The notes beneath the pieces are model-generated. The model had not been told where the DNA came from. It saw only the letters and a program-made list of their open reading frames with translations, and made no database searches. Shown piece after piece: positions 1 to 10,587 of a stretch of DNA of 49,420 bases. Positions within the stretch are counted from its first letter, which is position 1, and every line of letters begins with the position of its first letter. Source of the stretch: Comamonadaceae bacterium (GTDB lineage Bacteria > Pseudomonadota > Gammaproteobacteria > Burkholderiales > Rhodocyclaceae); NCBI GenBank assembly GCA_029255645.1, contig JANLJE010000037.1, forward strand, positions 1-49,420, written 5' to 3'. The translations under genes and the position numbers were made by a program.

Positions 1-835
1 CCTGATTCACGGAGGGCAGACAGAACACATCGCAAGCCTGGTAATAAGCGGGCAGCATCGCATCGGGAATCAAGCCCGGAAAGTGCACCCGGTCCGCCAG
101 CCCCAGCGCGCGGGCCTGAGCCTGCAAGTCGGGGGTCAGCAAACCCTCTCCTCCCAGGATCAACTGCACATCCGGCGCCAATTTCTGCAAGGCCTCCAGC
201 AACACTGAAAACCCTTTGTAATGCACATGCCGCCCCACCGCAAAAATCAGGCGGCCGGGGTGGCGTTGGCGAATCCGGGCGGCCTCGGCCTGGGGCGCCA
301 CGAAGCGGGACAACTCAAATCCGTAGGGAATGACCCGCACTTTCTGACGGATGCCGGCAATGGACAGGGCGGCAGAAGATTTGAGATGTTCCGGTGTGGC
401 CACGATGATCGCCCTGGCCTGGCGCAGGATGGCACGCTGCCAGGGCTCATAGAGTTTGAGCAGCCGCCGCTGGCGGGTGATGTCGGCATGCCAGGTGATT
501 ACCCGGGGCACATGGGCGGGAATCACCATCGAGGCCAGATGGGACATCGGCCCGGGAAAGTGGAGGTGCACCAGATCACAGCCTTGCTGCCGGTACTGGC
601 GCCAGGTTTCAAGGATCAGGCCGGGCGAGAGCGCAAGGCTGCCATCCACATTCCAGCTGGCCGTCCGCACCACCGGCACCCCCCCTTTGACGAAACGGGC
701 ACTCTTGCCATCTCGCGAGGGAACCAGATGCACGAAGTCCACCCGGTCTTGCAAGGTTTCCAGCAGACTCACCACATGGGCTTCGATCCCTCCCGGCAAG
801 TCATCGCAAAACCGCCCCAGGCAAATTACCCGCAT
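1..835 (-). CDS. Glycosyltransferase family 4 (partial, 3' end outside window)
   Basis: The translation starts MRVICLGRFCDDLPGGIEAH, a GT-B fold opening with the G-G-I-E-H pattern of GT4 enzymes. About 278 residues are visible. They include a VHLHFPGP segment and, near the visible end, the second Rossmann half (FAVGRHVHYKGFSVLLEAL and LILGGEGLL) followed by PGLIPDAMLPAYYQACDVF, the usual nucleotide-sugar site region of GT4 enzymes. The C-terminal part, including the E-x7-E region, lies beyond the window. The start is the ATG at 833-835, 38 bp after the stop of rmd on the same strand, so it is probably the distal gene of the manC-gmd-rmd operon. A plausible role is transfer of mannose or D-rhamnose from the GDP-sugars made upstream, but the donor cannot be read from sequence. 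Confidence 0.85.
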   Translation of the reverse strand, partial: MRVICLGRFCDDLPGGIEAHVVSLLETLQDRVDFVHLVPSRDGKSARFVKGGVPVVRTASWNVDGSLALSPGLILETWRQYRQQGCDLVHLHFPGPMSHLASMVIPAHVPRVITWHADITRQRRLLKLYEPWQRAILRQARAIIVATPEHLKSSAALSIAGIRQKVRVIPYGFELSRFVAPQAEAARIRQRHPGRLIFAVGRHVHYKGFSVLLEALQKLAPDVQLILGGEGLLTPDLQAQARALGLADRVHFPGLIPDAMLPAYYQACDVFCLPSVNQ

Positions 836-873
836 GATCGCCAGCCCGGGCTGGCCCGCTCGACACGCCTCAT

Positions 874-1764
874 TCAGCCTCCAGCCTCCAGCATCCAGGC
901 CAGCGTTTCCTCCAGCGGCGGGCTATCCCAGGCGCCGATCAGGCGTCGCAAGCGGGCCGGATTGCCGCCCAGGGTATGGACCTCGCCGGCGCGCACGAAC
1001 GCCGGGTTGACTTCCACCTCGATGGCATGCCCCGTAATCCCCTCGGCCAGCGCCAGCACCTGGCGCAAGGACAGGGTGCGGCCGGAACAGATATTCACCA
1101 CCTGGCCGGCCGCATCCGCCTCCAGCAAGCGGCGATAGGCTTCGGCCACGGCGCGCACATCGGAAAAATCCCGCCACACGTCCAGATTCCCCAGTTCGAT
1201 GCGCTCGGCCCGGCGCCGGAAATGCGCGACGATCTTGGGCAACAGGAAGTCGGCAGACTGACCCACTCCGGTGTAATTGAAGGGCCTGACGATCACGATC
1301 GGCAGACGGTCCAGCCACAGGCGGGCCATATACTCCATTGCCAGCTTGCTGACCGCATAGTCATTGGCGGGGTTGGGCGGGGTCGCCTCATCGAGGATGC
1401 CGTCGGTACTGTTGCCATAGACATTGGCGCTGCTGGCCAGCAATACGCTTTGCGGCTGACAGCCGGTATGCACCAGCGCCGCCAGCAGGTTGCGGGTCCC
1501 TACCACATTGGTCTGGTAAAAAGCGGCAGGATCGCCGTGCCCGACAAAGGCAATCGCCGCCAGGTGCACCACCACATCGGGCCGGGCCGTCGCTACCGCC
1601 GCCTCCAGTGCCGGCGCATCCAGCAGATCCCCTCGCAGCAGGTGAGCCGCGCCGGCAGGCGGCGTACCGGCACAAGTGCCGAACACCTGATAACCCGCGC
1701 GCTCCAGTTCAGCCGCCACGTAGCGGCCGGTAAAACCCTCGATACCCGTGATCAAGGCGCGCAT
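874..1764 (-). CDS. rmd: GDP-6-deoxy-D-mannose reductase (GDP-4-keto-6-deoxy-mannose to GDP-D-rhamnose)
   Basis: A 296-residue short-chain dehydrogenase/reductase of the extended type. The N-terminal TGIEGFTG is the Rossmann glycine motif. The active site is YAVSK, preceded by an SSANVYG segment. The stretches VRPFNYTGVGQ, LGNLDVWRDFSDV and VVNICSG match the RMD family better than GDP-fucose synthase. It reduces the 4-keto sugar made by Gmd, giving GDP-D-rhamnose for lipopolysaccharide or exopolysaccharide. The ATG at 1762-1764 is 8 bp downstream of the gmd stop, so the two are translationally close. A longer reading frame extends upstream into gmd but has no family similarity there. Confidence 0.88.
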   Translation of the reverse strand: MRALITGIEGFTGRYVAAELERAGYQVFGTCAGTPPAGAAHLLRGDLLDAPALEAAVATARPDVVVHLAAIAFVGHGDPAAFYQTNVVGTRNLLAALVHTGCQPQSVLLASSANVYGNSTDGILDEATPPNPANDYAVSKLAMEYMARLWLDRLPIVIVRPFNYTGVGQSADFLLPKIVAHFRRRAERIELGNLDVWRDFSDVRAVAEAYRRLLEADAAGQVVNICSGRTLSLRQVLALAEGITGHAIEVEVNPAFVRAGEVHTLGGNPARLRRLIGAWDSPPLEETLAWMLEAGG

Positions 1765-1772
1765 GTGCTGCC

Positions 1773-2852
<1,080 letters not shown>

Positions 2853-4280
2853 TCAGCTGCGGCCGTAATTATCCTCGAAACGCACAATGTCATCTTCCCC
2901 AAGATAGGAACCCGACTGCACTTCGATCATTTCCAGCGGAATGCGGCCCGGATTTTCCAGGCGATGCGCCACCCCAAGGGGGATATAAGTGGACTGGTTT
3001 TCCGTCAGCAACAAGGTTTTTTCGCCCATGGTCACCTTGGCCGTCCCCGACACCACGATCCAGTGTTCAGCGCGGTGGTGGTGCATTTGCAGGGAAAGGC
3101 GGGCGCCGGGGTCCACCACGATGCGTTTGACCTGAAAACGATGCCCCGCATCGATGCTGTCGTAGTGCCCCCAGGGCCGGAAAATCTTGCGGTGGGCATC
3201 GGACTCGGGGCGTCCCTCCTGCTTCAAGCGGCTCACCAGCTGCTTGACTGACTGCAGATGATCCTTATGCGCCACCAGCACGGCATCCGGGGTTTCCACC
3301 ACCACCACATCCCGGACTCCCACACAGGCCACGAGGCGATGTTCGGAGCGCAAATAGCAATCTTCGCTTTCCAGCGCCAGCACATCGCCACGCAACACAT
3401 TGCCGGCGCCATCCTTGGCTCCGATCTCCCACAGCGCGCCCCAGGAGCCGACGTCGGACCAGGCGGCATCCAGCGGCACCACAACCCCGGCCCCTCCTGC
3501 CAGATGCTCCATCACGGCGTAGTCGATCGAATCCGCCGGGCAAGCCGCGAAAGCGGCGGCCCCAAGGCGGATGAAATCCTGATCCGACGCCCCCTCCGCC
3601 ACGGCCGCCTCGCAGGCCGCCAGCATATCCGGACGGCGGGCACCGAGCTGGGCCAGCCAGACGGAACTGCGCATGACAAAAATGCCGCTGTTCCAGAGAT
3701 AATCACCCGAACTCAGATAAGAAGCCGCCGTGACCCGATCCGGCTTTTCCACAAAGGCCTGGATATCGAAACCGCCCCCCGGCAGGGGCGCCCCCCGGCG
3801 AATATAGCCAAAGCCGGTATCCGGCGCGCTGGGGACGACCCCGAAAGTCACCACGCGGCCTTCGGCGGCATGAGCGAGGGCCTGGCGCAAGGCGCGCTGA
3901 AACGCGGCCAGATCCCCCAGCACATGATCCGCCGGCATCACCACCATCAAAGGGTCATCCTCCCGGCACAACAAGGCCGCCACGGTCAGCGCGGGAGCGG
4001 TATTGCGTCCGCAAGGCTCCAGGGCTATCCGTACCTGGCTGGAACGGATGGCCCGTACCTGCTCGGCTACCAGGAAGCGATATTCCTCATTCGCCACCAC
4101 CAGCGCCGGCGCCTTCTCGAAATCCTGTTCCAGTCCGCAACCCTCCAGGCGCTTCAGCGTATCCTGCAGCAGGGACGATTCGCCCACCAGGGGCAGCAAC
4201 TGCTTCGGATACTGTTCCCGTGACAAAGGCCACAAACGGCTGCCCGCCCCCCCGCACAAAACCACCGACAAAACCTTCAT
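2853..4280 (-). CDS. manC: Bifunctional mannose-1-phosphate guanylyltransferase / mannose-6-phosphate isomerase
   Basis: A 475-residue type II phosphomannose isomerase-guanylyltransferase (AlgA/ManC/XanB family). The N-terminal nucleotidyltransferase half carries LCGGAGSRLWPLSR, the pyrophosphorylase signature, followed by YPKQLLPL, and later VEKPD. The C-terminal third is a cupin isomerase domain with HRKIFRPWG and LQMHHHRAEHW, which supply the metal-binding histidines. It makes GDP-mannose, the substrate of Gmd encoded directly downstream. The start ATG (4278-4280) lies 14 bp past the stop of the TolC-like gene, suggesting that secretion and sugar genes are co-transcribed. Confidence 0.93.
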   Translation of the reverse strand: MKVLSVVLCGGAGSRLWPLSREQYPKQLLPLVGESSLLQDTLKRLEGCGLEQDFEKAPALVVANEEYRFLVAEQVRAIRSSQVRIALEPCGRNTAPALTVAALLCREDDPLMVVMPADHVLGDLAAFQRALRQALAHAAEGRVVTFGVVPSAPDTGFGYIRRGAPLPGGGFDIQAFVEKPDRVTAASYLSSGDYLWNSGIFVMRSSVWLAQLGARRPDMLAACEAAVAEGASDQDFIRLGAAAFAACPADSIDYAVMEHLAGGAGVVVPLDAAWSDVGSWGALWEIGAKDGAGNVLRGDVLALESEDCYLRSEHRLVACVGVRDVVVVETPDAVLVAHKDHLQSVKQLVSRLKQEGRPESDAHRKIFRPWGHYDSIDAGHRFQVKRIVVDPGARLSLQMHHHRAEHWIVVSGTAKVTMGEKTLLLTENQSTYIPLGVAHRLENPGRIPLEMIEVQSGSYLGEDDIVRFEDNYGRS

Positions 4281-4294
4281 GACCTTCTGTTCCC

Positions 4295-5641
4295 TTAATT
4301 CCCGGCTTCCAGCCAGGTGTTGAAGCGGCTCATCTCTTCGTTATCCAGACGCCCCACCAGCGCCATCAAGCGCAGGCGGGCCAGGACATATTCATAACGC
4401 CCCCGGCTCAGATCGCGATGGGCGCTCGCCAGGCTCTGCTCTGCATTGAGGATATCCAGGCTGTTGCGCGTGCCGGCCTGGAAACCCTTGCGCGTCGAGA
4501 ACAAAGTCTGCTCAGCCGATTGCACGGCCTGGGTATAAGCTTTCACCCAATGCACCCCCTGCGCCGCGCCATCAAACTCCTTGCGCACCTGCAAACCCAC
4601 CTCACGGCGCATGGCCTCCATTTGCTGTCGTACCTTCTCCAGATTGGCCTGCGCCTGACGAACGGTGGAATTGACATAGCCGCCACTGAAAATGGGAATG
4701 GAAACCTGCACCCCCACCATCTTCGTGTCATATTCAGAACCGATCGTGGTATTGCTGTCGCTCTTGCTATCGGAGCGCTGCGCCACCAGATCCACGGTCG
4801 GCATATGGCCGGAACGCGCCTTCCAGACTTCCTTTTCGGCCGCCTCCACGTCGGAGCGCAAGGCCCGCAGTTTGGGATTGACCTGCTCTGCCACCTCTAC
4901 CCAATCCTCCAGGCGCACCGGATCAGGGGGCACCAGTTCCAGCCGCTCGGGATTCAAGGTGGACAGTGGCGTCAATGGCCGCCCCACCACGGTGCGCAAG
5001 GTATCCAGGGCAAACTCCACCTTGTACTCCAGCTGAATCGCCTGGGCCTTCACCAGATCCAGGCGGGAACGGGCTTCATCCACATCGGTGCGTGTTCCCG
5101 CCCCGGCCCGGAAGGCCTTTTCGGCATACTGCATCTGCGCCTCATAAGCCTGCTGCTGGGAGCGGTTCACCTGCAGTTCGGAGCGCGCCAGGAGCACATC
5201 GAAATACGCAGACCCCACGGTCACCGCCAGGTCCTGCAGCGCCTGCTCCAGGCGCGCATCCGCGCTGGCCACCTGCGCCTTCGATTGGGCATAAAGCGCA
5301 AAATTATATGCCCGGAACAAAGGCTGCTTCAAGGTCAGGGCATAGTTGTGACTGTTGTAGTCTATCTCACGCGTCACCGGCCCATAAAAACCCTGACTGG
5401 TCTGTTCGGTCGTGTTTTTCCCCTTGCTGCCACTGAAGGACAGGTTGGGCAGCAACTGGGCGCGCGCCTGGGGCAGCACTTCCCGCTGGGCATCCGCTTC
5501 GGCACGCGCCGCCAGATAACTCGCATTGGCCTCCAGCGCCTGGCGGTACAAGCTCAGCAGATCATCCGCCCGAGCCAGCTGCCCGCCCCCCCACAACAGG
5601 CCCAAGGCCAGCACGCTACTTACCACCGCACGGGAGGCCAT
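4295..5641 (-). CDS. TolC family outer membrane protein of the type I secretion system
   Basis: A 448-residue outer-membrane efflux protein. Residues 1-25 form a signal peptide ending ARA before DDLLSLYRQALE, the usual TolC mature start. Two repeated coiled-coil halves follow, with family segments NASYLAARAEADAQ, LKQPLFR, AQYAEKAFRAG-like helices and the second-half VQVSIPIFSGGYV. It forms the trimeric outer-membrane duct of a type I exporter, docking onto the HlyD-type adaptor encoded 1 bp upstream. Length is typical for the TolC/PrtF family. The strict adjacency to hlyD and two ABC genes shows it is dedicated to this exporter rather than a general drug-efflux channel. Confidence 0.9.
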   Translation of the reverse strand: MASRAVVSSVLALGLLWGGGQLARADDLLSLYRQALEANASYLAARAEADAQREVLPQARAQLLPNLSFSGSKGKNTTEQTSQGFYGPVTREIDYNSHNYALTLKQPLFRAYNFALYAQSKAQVASADARLEQALQDLAVTVGSAYFDVLLARSELQVNRSQQQAYEAQMQYAEKAFRAGAGTRTDVDEARSRLDLVKAQAIQLEYKVEFALDTLRTVVGRPLTPLSTLNPERLELVPPDPVRLEDWVEVAEQVNPKLRALRSDVEAAEKEVWKARSGHMPTVDLVAQRSDSKSDSNTTIGSEYDTKMVGVQVSIPIFSGGYVNSTVRQAQANLEKVRQQMEAMRREVGLQVRKEFDGAAQGVHWVKAYTQAVQSAEQTLFSTRKGFQAGTRNSLDILNAEQSLASAHRDLSRGRYEYVLARLRLMALVGRLDNEEMSRFNTWLEAGN

Positions 5642-5642
5642 C

Positions 5643-7010
5643 TCACTCCTCCTTCATGGAAACGGCGATGCGACTCAACAAGGGCCGCAGCAGATAAGTC
5701 AGCATCGACCGCTCACCGGTGATGATGATGACTTCAGCCGGCATGCCCGCCTGCATCTGCCGGTCACCCAGAATCTTCATTCCCTCAGGGGTGATGGAAA
5801 CGCGGGCCAGGTAGTAAGACACGCCCGTCTGCGGCTCCGTGAGCAGGTCGCTGGAAATCGAATCCACCTTGCCCGGCACCACCAGCTGCGGGCTGTGAGA
5901 GAAGGCCGAGAAGCGCACATTGGTCGTCCGGCCGGGCTGCACCCGGTCGATCAGATGCGGCGGCACTTTGGTTTCCAGCACCAGCGCCTCATCCTTGGGC
6001 ACGATATCCATCACCTTCTGACCGGGGGTAATCACCCCGCCTACGGTTTGGGCCACCAGGCCCACCACCTGCCCATCGACCGGCGCCCGGAGAATGGTCC
6101 GGGCCAACTCATCGCGCACCGCCACGAACTTGTCCGCCTCGGCCTGAACCTGGCTGCGCACCTCCGCCAGCTGGCCATCCACTTCCTTGCGATACTCCTG
6201 CTGGCGCTGGATCTTGCGCTGCTTGAGTTCGGAAATGGCGCGTCGGGAACGCTCGATATTCCCGATCAGATCGGCAATGGAGCCCGTCGTCTCGGCCGCC
6301 GTACGCTCCAGCGCCAGCAAGTTGTTACGCGGCGCATAACCTTCGGACACCAGATCCCGCAAACCCGTCATTTCTTCCTGGATGAAGCCCTGCTGCGCCT
6401 TGCGCCCCTCCAGCATGCCCTGATAGCCGCGTATCGCCGCTTCATGGCCGAGGATCGACTCGTCAATGGATTGCAGCTCGGCCTGCAAGGCACCGCGCCG
6501 CGCCAGGAACAGGCTTTCCTGATTCACCAGCGCCGCTTCCACCCGGGGGTCTGTCCTGGCCTCCATCAGGTCAGGATGAAAGCTGATCTTTTCCGCCCCC
6601 GACTGCTCCGCGAGCAGACGTCCCTCCATGGCCCGCAAGGTCAGGTAACGCTGACGCACGGATTCGAAATTGGCCTGGGTCGCTGCCTCATCGATTTCCA
6701 GCAAAGGGGCGCCCGCCTTGACGAACTGCCCCTCCTTCACATGCACGGCCTTGATGATGCCGCCGCTCAGGTGCTGCACTGCCTTGCGCTTCGTATCGAT
6801 CGTCACCATGCCCTGTGTCGGCACCCCCTCATCGAGCGGCGCCAGGGCGGCCCAGAGCAGAAAGCCGCCAAACCCCACGCCCAACACCCAGAGGCCGACC
6901 CGGGCAGGATGGCGGGTATCCATGGGCAGGTTTTCCTGACCCTCCTTCTGAGTCGCCTCGAGATCAGGATGACGAGGCACCAGAAAACCAAATAAATCAC
7001 GTATAGCCAT
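5643..7010 (-). CDS. HlyD family type I secretion periplasmic adaptor (PrtE/AprE-like)
   Basis: A 455-residue membrane fusion protein. It has a short cytoplasmic N-terminus and one transmembrane helix at about residues 38-57. Next comes a split lipoyl domain (VKEGQFVKAGAPLLEIDE), then a long coiled-coil hairpin in the middle. The C-terminal half has ILRAPVDGQVVGL, VITPGQKVMDIVP and a beta-barrel segment ending in ITGERSMLTYLLRPL, all typical of the PrtE/HlyD subgroup. It bridges the inner-membrane ABC exporter and the TolC-like duct. The start ATG at 7008-7010 follows the ABC gene stop by 59 bp, and the stop is 1 bp before the TolC-like gene. Confidence 0.92.
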   Translation of the reverse strand: MAIRDLFGFLVPRHPDLEATQKEGQENLPMDTRHPARVGLWVLGVGFGGFLLWAALAPLDEGVPTQGMVTIDTKRKAVQHLSGGIIKAVHVKEGQFVKAGAPLLEIDEAATQANFESVRQRYLTLRAMEGRLLAEQSGAEKISFHPDLMEARTDPRVEAALVNQESLFLARRGALQAELQSIDESILGHEAAIRGYQGMLEGRKAQQGFIQEEMTGLRDLVSEGYAPRNNLLALERTAAETTGSIADLIGNIERSRRAISELKQRKIQRQQEYRKEVDGQLAEVRSQVQAEADKFVAVRDELARTILRAPVDGQVVGLVAQTVGGVITPGQKVMDIVPKDEALVLETKVPPHLIDRVQPGRTTNVRFSAFSHSPQLVVPGKVDSISSDLLTEPQTGVSYYLARVSITPEGMKILGDRQMQAGMPAEVIIITGERSMLTYLLRPLLSRIAVSMKEE

Positions 7011-7069
7011 AACAGGATTCCAGAAAAAACCGATCTCGAAAGATCATCAAATCAACAAGAAGAACGCAC

Positions 7070-8806
7070 TCAGGCCGGGACTGCTGCAATCTGGGGAACA
7101 GGGGTGGGCGCGGGCGGGGTAGCGGCAGCCTTGAGCCTGGCCAGGACTTCCTGGGTGCTGCCGAACAGGGCGATCGTCCCCTCCTTGAGCACCAGCAACA
7201 GGTCCGTGACCCCGATGATGTTGGTCCGGTGCGTGATCAGGAACACCGTCGTACCGTGCTGCTTCAGATCCCGGATCGCCGCCAGCAGGGCGGCCTCACC
7301 CACATCATCCAGATTGGCGTTTGGTTCATCGAGCACCACGAAGCGGGGATTGCCATAAATCGCCCGGGCCAGGCCCACCCGCTGCCGCTGCCCCCCCGAC
7401 AACTGCCCACCGGCCACCCCCATGGGGGTGTCGTAGCCCTTGGGAAAGCGCAGGATCATGTCGTGAATACCGGCCCGCTTGCACGCTTCGATCACCTTGG
7501 CCGAGTCGACCTCGCCAAAACGCGCCACATTTTCGGCGATCGTGCCTTCAAAAAGCTCCACATCCTGGGGCAGATAACCCACATACGGGCCGAGCTCATC
7601 CCGTTCCCAGTGTTCGATGGATTCGCCATCCAGACTGACGCTGCCTTCGACATGAGGCCAGATTCCCATCAGGCAACGCGCCAGGGTGGACTTGCCGGAA
7701 CCCGAAGGCCCCACCACCCCCACCACCGAGCCCGACGGCACCGAGAACGACAAGGATTTCAGGATGGGCGACTCGCGCCCGGGCACCTTCGCCACCAGCT
7801 GCGCCACCTCCACGCGACCGGAAAGCGGTGCATGCGCCCGGCCCCTGGGGCGCACCGGATTTTCTTCCAGCAGATTTTCCAGGCGCAAGAAAGCATCCTT
7901 GGCGGACAGGACACTGCGCCAGGACGACACCAGCACACCCAGCGGCTGGGTCGCCCGCCCCATCAGCACATTCGCGGCAATCATGGCGCCAGGGCTCAAC
8001 TCCCCCTCGATCACCAGCAGGGCGCCGGCCGCCAGGGCCAGGGACTGCTGGGCATATTGCAGGAACTTGGTCATCGCCTGCATGCGGCTGGTGGCATCCT
8101 GGGCATGACTGTTGAGCAGCAGGGCCTTGCTGTGGCGCTTTTGCCACAAGCGGCGCAGCCCCCCCAGCATGCCCATCGACTCCACCACCTCCGAATTCTT
8201 CAGCTTGTTCTGGACAAAGGCCCCCAACTCCATGTTGGCCGTCGCCGCCACCTCCAGCGGCTGATGGACCACCTTGCCGGAAAAATAGGCCGCCACCACG
8301 AACACGATCGAAAAAACAATCGAAACCAGGCCCAAAAACGGATGCAGCAGAAACAGCACCATGATGTAGATGGGCGTCCAGGGCGCGTCCATGAAGGCAA
8401 AGGCGCCGTTACCGGTCAGAAACTGGCGGACATTGACCAGATCGCTCAAGGACTGGGCCGGGCGGCCGCCGGGCTGACGCAACTGCCGCTCGAAACAGGT
8501 CCGGAAAACCCGGGAGTTCAGCAAGCTATCCAGCTTCACCCCGGTGCGCACCAGCAGCCGGGAGCGCATCCATTCAGAAAAACTCATGACCAGGAAGAAG
8601 AACAGCATCACCAGGGTGAGCGCCATCAGCGTAAAGCTGCTGTGACTGACGAGCACCCGGTCAAAAACCTGAAGCATGTACAGGGTCGGGGTCAGCATCA
8701 GCACGTTAACCACGATCGTGAAGATCACGGCCACCGCAAACTCATGCCGCAGGCCCCACAGCACCCGGGTCAATTCACTACGCTCGAAAAAAGCAGGTGT
8801 TTTCAT
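7070..8806 (-). CDS. Type I secretion system permease/ATPase (second of two tandem copies)
   Basis: A 578-residue PrtD-family half-transporter. An N-terminal membrane domain of about six helices (first near residues 25-45, ending LYMLQVFDRVL) is followed by a nucleotide-binding domain. The ATPase motifs are complete: Walker A GPSGSGKST, Q-loop in YLPQDVELFEGT, signature LSGGQRQR, Walker B VVLDEPN and H-loop ITHR. There is no N-terminal C39 peptidase or C39-like domain, as expected for the PrtD/AprD type that exports proteins with C-terminal signals. The start is the ATG at 8804-8806 (MKTPAFFERSEL), with GGAG upstream; a TTG seven codons earlier is less likely. It lies 21 bp after the other ABC gene. 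Confidence 0.92.
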   Translation of the reverse strand: MKTPAFFERSELTRVLWGLRHEFAVAVIFTIVVNVLMLTPTLYMLQVFDRVLVSHSSFTLMALTLVMLFFFLVMSFSEWMRSRLLVRTGVKLDSLLNSRVFRTCFERQLRQPGGRPAQSLSDLVNVRQFLTGNGAFAFMDAPWTPIYIMVLFLLHPFLGLVSIVFSIVFVVAAYFSGKVVHQPLEVAATANMELGAFVQNKLKNSEVVESMGMLGGLRRLWQKRHSKALLLNSHAQDATSRMQAMTKFLQYAQQSLALAAGALLVIEGELSPGAMIAANVLMGRATQPLGVLVSSWRSVLSAKDAFLRLENLLEENPVRPRGRAHAPLSGRVEVAQLVAKVPGRESPILKSLSFSVPSGSVVGVVGPSGSGKSTLARCLMGIWPHVEGSVSLDGESIEHWERDELGPYVGYLPQDVELFEGTIAENVARFGEVDSAKVIEACKRAGIHDMILRFPKGYDTPMGVAGGQLSGGQRQRVGLARAIYGNPRFVVLDEPNANLDDVGEAALLAAIRDLKQHGTTVFLITHRTNIIGVTDLLLVLKEGTIALFGSTQEVLARLKAAATPPAPTPVPQIAAVPA

Positions 8807-8827
8807 GACTAAAAGACTCCAGATCAA

Positions 8828-10570
8828 TCAGGCGGCCACGGCCGCCGGGGCAGCCGCCATGGCCGCAGGCGGCGCAGGCTGGGCGGCCCGCTGCAGCGCG
8901 CGCAGAACCTCGTCACGAGGGCCGAACAGTCTCACTGCGCCCTCCTGCATCACCAGCATCAGGTCGGCAAACTGCAACACATTGGTACGGTGCGTCACCA
9001 CAATCACCGTCACCCCCTTGGCCTTCAGTTCCTGCAAGGTCGCCGCCAGGGCCGCCTCGCCCTGCTCATCGAGGCTGGAATTGGGCTCATCGAGCACCAC
9101 CAGTTTCGGCGTTCCATAAATCGCCCGGGCCAGACCCACCCGCTGGCGCTGCCCGCCCGACAGGAAACAACCCTCATCCCCGATATTGGTGTCATAACCC
9201 TTGGGAAAACTCATGATCAATTCGTGCAGCCCCACCGAGCGCGCAGCGGCTTCCACCTGGGCAAGGTCCACCTCATTGAAGCGGGCGATATTCTCGGCCA
9301 GGGTCCCTTCGAACAACTCCACATCCTGGGGCAGATAACCCACATACGGGCCCAGCTCCGCCTTGTTCCAGGGAAAGATATCCACCCCATCGAGGCGCAC
9401 CTTGCCGCTCAAGGCCGGCCACACTCCTACCAGGAGACGGCTCAAGGTCGATTTACCCGAAGCCGAAGGTCCCACCACCACCAGCAACTTGCCGGCCGGC
9501 ACCGCAAAGCTCACGCCGCGCAGGATCGGCACCGACGAAGTACCCGGCGCGCCCGCGACCAGATTTTCCACCGTCAGATTGCCCTGCGGCGCCGGCAAGG
9601 GCATCCCCGGTTCACGCAAGGACACTTCCGTCATCAGACGCACCAGACGGGCATAAGCCTCCCGCGCACCCACCACATTCTTCCAGCCGCCAATCACCTG
9701 CACGATGGGCGCCAATACCCGCCCGCCCAGGATCGAAGCCACCATCAGCAAGCCCGAACTGCCGGTAAACAAACCATCGATGATCAACCAGCAGCCCAGA
9801 CCCAGCATCAGGGAAGACGTGCTCAACTGCACCAGCTTCGCCAGCGCTCCGAACCCCCCGGCCTTTTCCGATGCCTTCGCCTGGTGGATCAGCAACTGGT
9901 GCTGCAACTCCAGCCAGCGCTTGTGGATGCCGGACTGCATGCCCATGGCCTCGATCACCTGGGCATTGCGCAAACTGTTGCTGGCATAATTCTGAGCCTG
10001 CCCGGCAAAGCGGTTCGCCTCCTTCAGCGGCGCATGGGAACTGCGCTCCGTCATGAAAGCCACCCCCACCTGCAGCACCGCGCTGACCAGGGACATCACC
10101 CCGAGCCAGGGGTGGATGTAAAACACCACCACCACGAAAATCAGGGACATCGGGGCATCCATCATGCCCGTCATGGGCGGACTGGACAAAAAGTCGCGCA
10201 GGGTGCGCATATCCTGCAAAGGCTGTACGCCGACCCCGGGAATGCGGCGCAAATTCGCCTCGAACACGGTATTGAAGATCCGCTCCCCCACCTTGCGATC
10301 CACCGCCTCGGCGGCCCGCCGCAGCACCCCGGTCCGCGCCCACTCCAGCACCTCCATCACCACATAGGCCAGGAAAACCAGGGCGGTCAGCATGGCCAGT
10401 GTCATCTCGTTCCGGCTATTCACCACCCGGTCATACACCTCCAGCATGTACAAGGACGGCGCCAGCACCAGCAAGCTGATGCAAAAACTGAACAGCAAGG
10501 CCCGGCGCAGCAAAGGCCACTCTGCCATCACGGCCACATACAACGAGGAATGTTTCTGATCTGGTTTCAT
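8828..10570 (-). CDS. Type I secretion system permease/ATPase (first of two tandem copies)
   Basis: A 580-residue half-ABC exporter of the same PrtD/AprD/RsaD family as its neighbour but clearly diverged. The membrane domain includes LYMLEVYDRVV. The ATPase domain has Walker A GPSASGKST, YLPQDVELFEGT, signature LSGGQRQR, Walker B VVLDEPN and H-loop VTHR, so both copies look catalytically competent. The start is the ATG at 10568-10570 with GGAG 8 bp upstream. It begins 25 bp after the stop of the TnpB-like gene. Two intact copies beside a single adaptor and a single outer-membrane gene raise the option of a heterodimeric exporter, or of two homodimers sharing the other parts. No RTX-type substrate gene is visible in the window. 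Confidence 0.92.
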   Translation of the reverse strand: MKPDQKHSSLYVAVMAEWPLLRRALLFSFCISLLVLAPSLYMLEVYDRVVNSRNEMTLAMLTALVFLAYVVMEVLEWARTGVLRRAAEAVDRKVGERIFNTVFEANLRRIPGVGVQPLQDMRTLRDFLSSPPMTGMMDAPMSLIFVVVVFYIHPWLGVMSLVSAVLQVGVAFMTERSSHAPLKEANRFAGQAQNYASNSLRNAQVIEAMGMQSGIHKRWLELQHQLLIHQAKASEKAGGFGALAKLVQLSTSSLMLGLGCWLIIDGLFTGSSGLLMVASILGGRVLAPIVQVIGGWKNVVGAREAYARLVRLMTEVSLREPGMPLPAPQGNLTVENLVAGAPGTSSVPILRGVSFAVPAGKLLVVVGPSASGKSTLSRLLVGVWPALSGKVRLDGVDIFPWNKAELGPYVGYLPQDVELFEGTLAENIARFNEVDLAQVEAAARSVGLHELIMSFPKGYDTNIGDEGCFLSGGQRQRVGLARAIYGTPKLVVLDEPNSSLDEQGEAALAATLQELKAKGVTVIVVTHRTNVLQFADLMLVMQEGAVRLFGPRDEVLRALQRAAQPAPPAAMAAAPAAVAA

Positions 10571-10587
10571 CACTCAAACTCCACAAT

